Below, piece after piece: positions 1-4,761 of a stretch of DNA of 8,358 nt. The notes beneath the pieces are model-generated. The model was given only the letters and a program-made list of their open reading frames with translations, was not told where the DNA came from and searched no databases. The DNA comes from Bacteroidota bacterium (GTDB lineage: Bacteria > Bacteroidota > Bacteroidia > Chitinophagales > Chitinophagaceae): positions 1-8,358 of the forward strand of contig JAGWTK010000158.1 in assembly GCA_028876035.1 (NCBI GenBank), written 5' to 3'. How positions within the stretch are numbered: position 1 is the stretch's first letter; every line of letters begins with the position of its first letter. The translations under genes and the position numbers were made by a program.

Positions 1-1385
1 TCGTATACAAACCTTCTGATATCGCAAACGCCAGCGGTCCCAATGTACACGACCCCCGCAGCGGTGAAATCCTCGAGAGCCATATCAACTGGTACCACAA
101 TGTTATGAACCTCGTTCACAACTGGTACTTCGTGCAAACAGCCGCGGTGGATCCCCGCGCACGTAAAATGCAATTCGATGATGAACTGATGGGACAACTC
201 ATCCGCTTTGTATCTTCTCACGAAGTAGGACATACCCTCGGCCTTCGCCATAACTTCGGCTCCAGCTCCACCGTACCGGTAGAGAAACTGCGCGATAAAG
301 CCTTTGTAGAAGCGAACGGTCATACGCCTTCGATCATGGACTATGCACGCTTCAACTATGTAGCCCAACCCGAAGACAATATCAGCGAAATCGGATTATT
401 CCCCCGCATCGGTGACTACGACAAATGGGCCATCGAATGGGGCTACCGCAAATATTATGATGCCACTACCCCCGAAGCCGAACAACCCATTCTCAACAAA
501 CTCACCACGGAAAAACTGGCGAACAACAAACGCCTTTTCTTTGGCACAGAAGTAAATCCTGATGATCCCCGTTCACAAAGCGAAGACCTGGGCGACAACG
601 CCATGAAGGCAAGCACCTACGGCATCAAAAACCTGCAGCGCATTTTGCCCCACCTCGAAGAATGGACAAAAGAACCCAATGAGGATTACGAGAACCTGGA
701 AGAAATGTACAACGAGGTGATCGGACAATTCAGTCGCTACATGGGTCATGTGCTCAAAAACATTGGCGGTATCACCGAAACACCCAAGAAGATCGAACAA
801 TCCGGTCCGGTGTATGAATATGTTCCGAAAGCCACCCAGCAGGAGGCCATGGCATTCCTGAATAAAAACATCCTGAACGTTCCCTCCTGGTTGATTGATG
901 CAGACATCTACGGTAAAATCGGCGGCGACCCCATCACCCTAATCGGCAGTCGCATGGAAAGCGTACTCAATGCCCTGCTCAGCAACAACCGCATGGTGAA
1001 ACTGATCTATGCAGAAAATGCCCTCGGCGATAAAGCCTATACACTGTCTGATCTTATGAGCGACCTGCAGAAAAATGTATGGACCGAACTCGGCACACAC
1101 AAACCCATTGATGTATACCGTCGCAACCTGCAGAAAGCTTTTGTAGAGCGCTTCAGTGCCATCATCAATCCACCGGCACCGGCCAGCACCAATTTCGGCG
1201 GCATCGTGATCAGCTTTGGCATCAGCGATGTAAAAAAGACCGATATCGTATCACTCGCCAAAGGCACTCTGCGCAGCCTCAAAGCCCAAATCGCCGCTGC
1301 CCTCCCCGCTACTACCGACAAAATGAGTAAGTATCATTTGCAGGATATGGCGGAGCGGATCGAGAGAATTCTTAATCCTCGTTAA
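1..1385 (+). CDS. Zinc-dependent metalloprotease, metzincin-like (DUF5117/DUF4953 type), C-terminal part
   Basis: The reading frame is open from base 3, well before the first ATG at 105, so the gene starts outside the window and 105 is not a real start. The protein carries HEVGHTLGLRH (bases 219-251), which fits HExxHxxGxxH: three zinc-binding histidines and the catalytic glutamate. About 29 residues later comes SIMDY, with its Met at 336-338, a plausible metzincin Met-turn. The upstream residues (GPNVHDPRSGEILESHI and following) resemble the Bacteroidota zinc-dependent metalloprotease family with DUF5117/DUF5118 N-terminal and DUF4953 catalytic regions. Such proteins are usually around 800 residues or more and exported; about 460 residues are visible here, so the signal peptide and N-terminal domains are missing. 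The rest of the visible part is a mixed helical C-terminal region with no recognised motif. Substrate is unknown. The family assignment rests on the motif and remembered family features. Confidence 0.88.
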   Translation, partial: VYKPSDIANASGPNVHDPRSGEILESHINWYHNVMNLVHNWYFVQTAAVDPRARKMQFDDELMGQLIRFVSSHEVGHTLGLRHNFGSSSTVPVEKLRDKAFVEANGHTPSIMDYARFNYVAQPEDNISEIGLFPRIGDYDKWAIEWGYRKYYDATTPEAEQPILNKLTTEKLANNKRLFFGTEVNPDDPRSQSEDLGDNAMKASTYGIKNLQRILPHLEEWTKEPNEDYENLEEMYNEVIGQFSRYMGHVLKNIGGITETPKKIEQSGPVYEYVPKATQQEAMAFLNKNILNVPSWLIDADIYGKIGGDPITLIGSRMESVLNALLSNNRMVKLIYAENALGDKAYTLSDLMSDLQKNVWTELGTHKPIDVYRRNLQKAFVERFSAIINPPAPASTNFGGIVISFGISDVKKTDIVSLAKGTLRSLKAQIAAALPATTDKMSKYHLQDMAERIERILNPR

Positions 1386-1414
1386 GTTTTAAGTAATAAG
1401 TAGTAAGTTTTAAG
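1380..1414. repeat. Heptanucleotide array at the metalloprotease stop codon
   Basis: Five consecutive 7-mers can be read: CGTTAAG (1380-1386, containing the TAA stop), TTTTAAG (1387-1393), TAATAAG (1394-1400), TAGTAAG (1401-1407) and TTTTAAG (1408-1414). All end in AAG. The array begins inside the last codons of the gene. Function is unknown. Confidence 0.6.
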
Positions 1415-1452
1415 TCTGTTTGATTCGCCAGAATGATCAGACTACGCTAATG

Positions 1453-1482
1453 AAAAGGCCTCCTTAATCGGAGGCTTTTTTT
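1453..1482 (+). terminator. Rho-independent terminator of the metalloprotease gene
   Basis: The perfect stem GCCTCC (1458-1463) / GGAGGC (1470-1475) has a 6-base loop, TTAATC. It is extended by a G-T pair and by AAAA (1453-1456) pairing with T residues. It is followed by seven T (1476-1482). It lies 67 bases past the protease stop. The A-run on the 5' side gives a shorter T-run on the opposite strand, so it could also stop - strand transcripts coming from the permease, though that gene ends about 690 bases away. Confidence 0.85.
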
Positions 1483-1486
1483 GATC

Positions 1487-1550
1487 GTCACCCACATGAA
1501 AACGGAACGCCACCTGGATTCATTTCGGGGCAGGGGTCCCCTGCTAAGAA
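1487..1550 (-). repeat. GCAGGGG-type palindromic element, inverted and divergent copy
   Basis: Bases 1531-1550 are the exact reverse complement of 4713-4732 (20 of 20). The core GCAGGGG-T-CCCCTGC (1530-1544) is a 7-bp inverted repeat around one base. The bases 1487-1493 (GTCACCC) match the other end (GGGTGAC) of the copy at 4706-4748. The segment between differs and is about 30 bases longer, so this may be a copy with an insertion or a chimera. The outer limits are uncertain. Confidence 0.55.
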
Positions 1551-1572
1551 CGCTGAGCCATCTAAAAGGCTA

Positions 1573-1610
1573 AGCACATAGAACCAACAGAAACATAGGG
1601 GCACATAGGG
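1573..1610 (-). repeat. Inverted copy of the CTATGTG repeat block
   Basis: Read on the - strand this block is CTATGTG, 3 bases, CTATGTT, 10 bases, CTATGTGCT. The direct units downstream have CTATGTG, 3 bases, CTATGTY, about 11 bases, CTATGTGCT. The shared spacing and motif make it an inverted copy lying about 120 bases upstream of the first direct unit. Confidence 0.65.
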
Positions 1611-1650
1611 CGCTGTCTGTATTTTAAGACCCGTTCTTGAAGGCGTTGCT

Positions 1651-2088
1651 GCTGAGAAATTCAAAAGACAAAATGCAAAAGTCAGAACATCCCTCCTCGG
1701 TCCAGCCATCAAATCGGGGCAAGTACTCTATGTGTTCCTATGTTTCCTAAAACTTCTATGTGCTAAAAAATTCAAAATGTAAAAGTCAAAACCTCCGGCT
1801 CCAGACCAAACACCACGCCAGTCAGGAACGCTATGTGTATCTATGTCCCTAGATATCTATGTGCTGAAAAAAATCAAAAGTCAAAATTCAAAAGTCAAAA
1901 CCTCCGGCAGCCGACCGGGCATCAGATGGGTGCAGCTACTCTATGTGTTCCTATGTCTCTTAAAATATCTATGTGCTGAAAAAAATTCAAAAGTCAAAAG
2001 TTAAAACCTCCGGCCGCGGTCCGAGCATAAATGGGTGCAGGAACTCTATGTGTTCCTATATCTCCTAAAATATCTATGTGCTGAAAAA
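1651..2088. repeat. Imperfect ~105-bp direct repeats, CTATGTG / TCAAAAG / CCTCCGGC
   Basis: CTATGTG block starts lie at 1728, 1831, 1941 and 2046, giving periods of 103, 110 and 105. Each unit runs: CTATGTG, a second CTATGT, a third CTATGTG followed by CTGAAAAAA (CTAAAAAA in the first unit), then three or four TCAAAAN heptamers (for example 1874-1901), then CCTCCGGC, a variable GC-rich segment and GGGTGCAG or similar. A leading partial unit with heptamers starts near 1651, and the fourth unit is cut after CTGAAAAAAG. The repeats are divergent, not identical, and have no CRISPR-like constant repeat and spacer pattern. No open frame runs through them. Confidence 0.8.
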
Positions 2089-2145
2089 AGCCGCGCGTAC
2101 AAACATCCGTTGAACAGTCAGAAACACGTCGCGAGTCTGCACACC

Positions 2146-2173
2146 CAACAGCTAATAGCCAATAGCCAACAGC
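2146..2173. repeat. Heptanucleotide array (YAAYAGC x4) abutting the permease stop codon
   Basis: Four consecutive 7-mers are present: CAACAGC (2146-2152), TAATAGC (2153-2159), CAATAGC (2160-2166) and CAACAGC (2167-2173). The permease stop codon occupies 2174-2176, so the array ends exactly where the gene ends. It is similar in form to the array at the protease stop codon. Confidence 0.7.
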
Positions 2174-3448
2174 CTACTCGTACCGCAGCGCCTCAATCGG
2201 ATTCAACCGCGACGCCTTGAATGCCGGGTACAGCCCCGCCAGCAGACCTACAACGGTACAGATGACGATGCCCAGCATTACCCAAAGCCAGGGAACTACA
2301 AAGCCGGTATTCATGAGCACGCTCACGAGATTACCGAGGCCGATGCCGAAGAGGATGCCGAAGGCGGCACCCAGCAAACTGATGATGATGGATTCAAAGA
2401 GGAACTGGTTGCGCACATTGCTTTGCTTGCCCCCAATGGCTTTTACCAAACCCACTTCCTTGGTGCGTTCGGTCACTGCCACCAGCATGATATTCATCAA
2501 ACCAATGGCGGCACCCATCAGCGTAATAAAACCTATCACCACGGCGGAGATGGTTAACCAGCTGAGGTTTTTCAGCAGCATGTCCACAAAACTATCGCTC
2601 TTGTCGATCAGGAAATTATTGCCTTCAATGGTGGTGAGCTTGCGCACAGAACGGAATGTTCCTTCGGCTTCACCCATGGCAGGCTCCAGCAATTTGATAT
2701 CGCTCACTTTGATCGCAATCGAAAAAGAGGAACCATTACCGCTGTTGAAAAATCGGCGCACGTTGTTATAGGAAGTGATAACGGTATTGTCCCAGCTGAA
2801 ACCAAGGGTAGAACCTTTTTCTTTCAGCACGCCTACTACACGGAAAGGAATGTTGTTGACGCGTACAATCTTTTCCACCGGGCGCTCCGCATTGTCGCCA
2901 AACAAGGTGGTGGCTACATCTTTTCCAAGCAGACACACATTGCGGCCCGATTCAATATCAAGTTCGTTTAGATTCCGGCCGGTATTGAGTTTATATCCGT
3001 TGAGATCAATGAAGTTCTGATCACCGCCATAGATCCGTACGGTCGGATTTGTTTTTTTGTTTTCGAAGTTAACGGTAGCGCCATTGGTGCCAAACAAGGA
3101 AAGACCCACGGCTGCCGGAAAATTAAACGCCCTGCGGAAATTCTCTGCCTCCAGTTTGGTGATGGGTTTGTTCTGGTTCGATTGCTTTTCCTTCCGCTGA
3201 CCTTTCTTTTCTTTCTTGGATCCCTGGTTGTTCTGCATACGGAACATCTGCCGGTAGCGGATGCTGAAGCCATTGGCCCCCATGGCCGAGAAACTTTCGG
3301 TAAACTTTTGGGTCATGGCTTCAATCGCCGTGTTGATGCCTACCAATGCGCCGATACCCAGGGCGATGATCGCTACGGTAAGACCAGTGCGCAGTTTATT
3401 GCTCCGGATGGTGCGGAAAGACAAGGACAGGTTATCGGCCAGCTTCAT
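2174..3448 (-). CDS. ABC transporter permease, MacB/FtsX family
   Basis: This 424-residue protein has the MacB-type layout. There is a short cytoplasmic start (MKLADNLSLSFRTIRSNKLR), a first membrane segment (about 21-41), a large extracytoplasmic MacB_PCD-like domain (about 45-290), and three further membrane segments (about 297-325, 347-377, 383-408). The FtsX signatures are visible: TERTKEVGLVKAIGG at 326-340 and GLYPAFKASRLNPIEALRYE at the C-terminus. Family members pair with a LolD/MacB-type ATPase to extrude peptides or macrolides or to move lipoproteins; the cargo here is unknown. No ATPase gene is adjacent on either side, and the protein lacks a fused ATPase domain. A strongly basic, low-complexity insert lies at about 77-94 in the periplasmic domain. 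The start is the ATG at 3446-3448, supported by the typical N-terminus. The preceding 67-base gap to the methylase gene contains no clear promoter. Confidence 0.9.
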   Translation of the reverse strand: MKLADNLSLSFRTIRSNKLRTGLTVAIIALGIGALVGINTAIEAMTQKFTESFSAMGANGFSIRYRQMFRMQNNQGSKKEKKGQRKEKQSNQNKPITKLEAENFRRAFNFPAAVGLSLFGTNGATVNFENKKTNPTVRIYGGDQNFIDLNGYKLNTGRNLNELDIESGRNVCLLGKDVATTLFGDNAERPVEKIVRVNNIPFRVVGVLKEKGSTLGFSWDNTVITSYNNVRRFFNSGNGSSFSIAIKVSDIKLLEPAMGEAEGTFRSVRKLTTIEGNNFLIDKSDSFVDMLLKNLSWLTISAVVIGFITLMGAAIGLMNIMLVAVTERTKEVGLVKAIGGKQSNVRNQFLFESIIISLLGAAFGILFGIGLGNLVSVLMNTGFVVPWLWVMLGIVICTVVGLLAGLYPAFKASRLNPIEALRYE

Positions 3449-3515
3449 GACTTAAAATTAGGCATTCCGGCCATAAAAGGGGGATTGTTTACATGAGCGG
3501 GAAAAAACGGCGGGG

Positions 3516-4442
3516 TCAGCGGCGGGGGTAGTTGGTCACCACAATTTCATCTACAAAACCCCTCCCCTGCACACGGGTATTGATCATCCTCTTGGCCGGC
3601 ACCCGCTCAATCGAAAACCCCCGGTACAGTTCATCAAAAAAACCATCCGCACTATCGGCATTGCTAAGCATCAGGTACTGCCCCTGCTGGTCCAGGCGAC
3701 GGTACAAGGCTGCCAGGGCCTGCTGCCGTTCATCGCCAAAACCCGACTGATTATACGCCGTGAAATAAGCCGTCTTGCTCACCGGACGATAGGGCGGATC
3801 GAAATAAACAAAGGATGCGGGTTCTATATTTTTCAATGCCTTTGAAAAATCCGATAATTGAATCGTAGCTACCGACAACAAACGGGAGGCCTGCAACAGG
3901 TTTTCCTCGTCGCAGATCACCGGGTTTTTATAGGCGCCCGCGGGTGTGTTCAGCAATCCGCTGGCATTGACGCGGTATAATCCATTGTAACAGGTCTTGT
4001 TCAGGAAAATAAACAATGCCGCTGTTTCGAGTTGCTTTGTCCCGGCCCTTTGCGTGGGCTTCCAGGGAAACAAGGCATTGAAGGCCGCACGTTGTTCATA
4101 AAAAAAAACTGACCGATCTTCAGGTGGTCTTGACCGGTAGTCCTTCTCTATCTTTTTCAGCCGGCGGATCAACGCAGCCGGTGCAGCTTGCAACACGCGG
4201 TAGGTTGTCACCAGCGCGGGATTCACATCAAACAAAAAAGCCCGCTCAATTTTGTATTGCTGCACGATATCGAAGAAAACAGCGCCGCTGCCGAGGAATG
4301 GCTCATAGTAATTTTTGATCTTCCCTTCTTTTAACGCTTCCGGAAATCGTTCGCGCAACGCCTTCAACAATTGCCGCTTCCCTCCCGCCCATTTCAGGAA
4401 AGGTTTGGCAGATGCAATTTTTTGGGGAAGCACAGACGACAT
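3516..4442 (-). CDS. dam: DNA adenine methyltransferase, Dam (D12 class)
   Basis: This enzyme transfers a methyl group from S-adenosylmethionine to N6 of adenine in DNA; Dam-family members usually recognise GATC. The 308 residues show PFLKWAGGKRQLL (14-26), the SAM-binding EPFLGSGAVFFD (47-58), DVNP (72-75), and a long central part that should hold target recognition, including FLNKTCYNGLYRVNASG (146-162). The catalytic DPPY lies at 215-218 and a C-terminal VTNYPRR follows. The length matches full family members, so it appears intact. No restriction endonuclease or vsr-like gene adjoins it, which suggests a solitary regulatory or repair methylase, although a partner elsewhere cannot be excluded. 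The gene contains a run of nine T (coding sense, 4100-4108). The ATG at 4440-4442 gives the usual short lead before PFLKWAGGK. No Shine-Dalgarno is visible, which is normal for Bacteroidota. GATC specificity is inferred from the family. Confidence 0.92.
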   Translation of the reverse strand: MSSVLPQKIASAKPFLKWAGGKRQLLKALRERFPEALKEGKIKNYYEPFLGSGAVFFDIVQQYKIERAFLFDVNPALVTTYRVLQAAPAALIRRLKKIEKDYRSRPPEDRSVFFYEQRAAFNALFPWKPTQRAGTKQLETAALFIFLNKTCYNGLYRVNASGLLNTPAGAYKNPVICDEENLLQASRLLSVATIQLSDFSKALKNIEPASFVYFDPPYRPVSKTAYFTAYNQSGFGDERQQALAALYRRLDQQGQYLMLSNADSADGFFDELYRGFSIERVPAKRMINTRVQGRGFVDEIVVTNYPRR

Positions 4443-4447
4443 GGGTA

Positions 4448-4476
4448 ATGTAAGATGTAAGATATCAGGATGTAAG
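4448..4476. repeat. Heptanucleotide array just upstream of dam
   Basis: The units are ATGTAAG (4448-4454), ATGTAAG (4455-4461), ATATCAG (4462-4468), one extra G, then ATGTAAG (4470-4476). The array lies 5 bases upstream of the dam start codon, in its 5' leader. It shares the 7-bp period and terminal AG with the arrays at 1380, 1661-2007 and 2146. Confidence 0.6.
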
Positions 4477-4498
4477 ATAGGGAAATGTGTTTCAGCAC

Positions 4499-4543
4499 CG
4501 TAATTCCCGTGTCCCGAAGGATAGGGAGGAATCTTTACGTGAA
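4499..4543. repeat. REP-like palindromic element, copy 1
   Basis: The layout is a head CGTAAT, then ATTCC (4503-4507), 4 bases, an imperfect 16-base inverted repeat (4512-4527, outer arms TCCC/GGGA), GGAAT (4528-4532) and a tail ATCTTTACGTGAA. The ATTCC and GGAAT arms pair, with a 4-base bulge. The copy at 7677-7706 has exactly the same 30-base architecture. Confidence 0.7.
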
Positions 4544-4580
4544 TAAGTATTGGATACTGATCAAAGCTATTGCTGCTGGG

Positions 4581-4622
4581 TGCAGACTTCTTATCAGGAG
4601 ACCCCTGCTTTCGCAGTTTGAC
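4581..4622. repeat. GCAG-type palindromic element, direct copy A
   Basis: This 42-base copy starts TGCAGACTTCTTA, contains ACCCCTGCTTTCGCAG and ends TTTGAC. It aligns along its whole length with 4706-4748. The differences lie mostly in the stem arms (CAGGAG for CAGGGG, GCAGTTT for GCAGGGG), so the hairpin is weakened to CTGC/GCAG. Confidence 0.7.
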
Positions 4623-4633
4623 GCCCAGCCTCT

Positions 4634-4668
4634 CGTCATGCCTGCGCAGGCAGGCATCTTTCCGTGAA
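4634..4668. repeat. REP-like hairpin element, copy 2 with a different stem
   Basis: The perfect 8-bp stem ATGCCTGC (4638-4645) / GCAGGCAT (4650-4657) has a GCAG loop. The head CGTCAT and the tail ATCTTTCCGTGAA match the flanks of the element at 4499-4543 (tail 12 of 13 identical), although the stem is different. Confidence 0.65.
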
Positions 4669-4705
4669 CATGAATTGAATACTAATTCAAAGAATTCGCT
4701 TTGTG

Positions 4706-4748
4706 TGCAGACTTCTTAGCAGGGGACCCCTGCTTTCGCAGGGGTGAC
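4706..4748. repeat. GCAGGGG palindromic element, copy B, downstream of nuoN
   Basis: The arms are GCAGGGG (4719-4725), A, CCCCTGC (4727-4733), TTTC, GCAGGGG (4738-4744). The middle arm can pair with either neighbour, giving two exclusive hairpins. On the nuoN transcript strand the second hairpin has a GAAA loop of the stable GNRA type. It begins 17 bases after the nuoN stop codon (4762-4764). It has no following T-run, so it is not a classical intrinsic terminator; it may protect or define the 3' end of the nuo mRNA. Confidence 0.7.
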
Positions 4749-4761
4749 ATTCAAAAACAAG

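Larger units (their letters stand above)
1386..2173. other. Gene-free convergent intergenic region filled with repeats
   Basis: This 788-base stretch lies between the ends of the + strand protease and the - strand permease. I see no believable gene in it. The small open frames (for example 1488-1712 on - and 2035-2220 on +) translate the repeats into low-complexity peptides and match no family I know. It holds, in order, a heptamer array, a rho-independent terminator, a GCAGGGG-type palindromic element, an inverted CTATGTG block, four ~105-bp imperfect direct repeat units, and a second heptamer array that ends against the permease stop codon. Confidence 0.7.
4443..4761. other. Repeat-rich gap between nuoN and dam
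   Basis: There is no credible gene in this 319-base stretch. In order it holds a heptamer array next to the dam start, a REP-like hairpin (4499-4543), a GCAG-type element (4581-4622), a second REP-like hairpin (4634-4668) and a second GCAG-type element (4706-4748) that ends 13 bases from the nuoN stop codon. The dam promoter must lie here or inside nuoN. A TAGCTTTG on the - strand (4562-4569) fits the Bacteroidota -7 consensus TAnnTTTG, but no good -33 partner is visible. Confidence 0.65.

Noticed and set aside
1488..1712. 74-codon open frame on the - strand in the repeat region
   Set aside because: It translates palindromic and repeat DNA into a low-complexity hydrophobic peptide, has no ribosome site, and overlaps the inverted CTATGTG block and a heptamer array.
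1651..2088. Possible CRISPR array
   Set aside because: The repeat units are about 105 bases, divergent and composed of several motifs, with no short constant repeat alternating with unique spacers and no cas gene.
2035..2220. 61-codon open frame on the + strand running into the permease 3' end
   Set aside because: It consists of the CTATGTG repeat, a heptamer array and antisense permease sequence. It is a by-product of the repeats.
2217..2771. 184-codon open frame on the + strand within the permease
   Set aside because: It is the antisense shadow of the conserved permease, very rich in Ser, Pro, Met and Thr with no family match.
3449..3515. Promoter for the permease in the 67-base gap after dam
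   Set aside because: TAATTTTA near the start codon differs from the -7 consensus and lies too close to the ATG to leave a transcript leader. Co-transcription with dam is as likely.
4562..4569. TAGCTTTG on the - strand as the dam promoter -7 element
   Set aside because: It fits TAnnTTTG, but there is no convincing -33 TTTG at the right distance and it is about 120 bases from the start codon, so it is not listed as a promoter.
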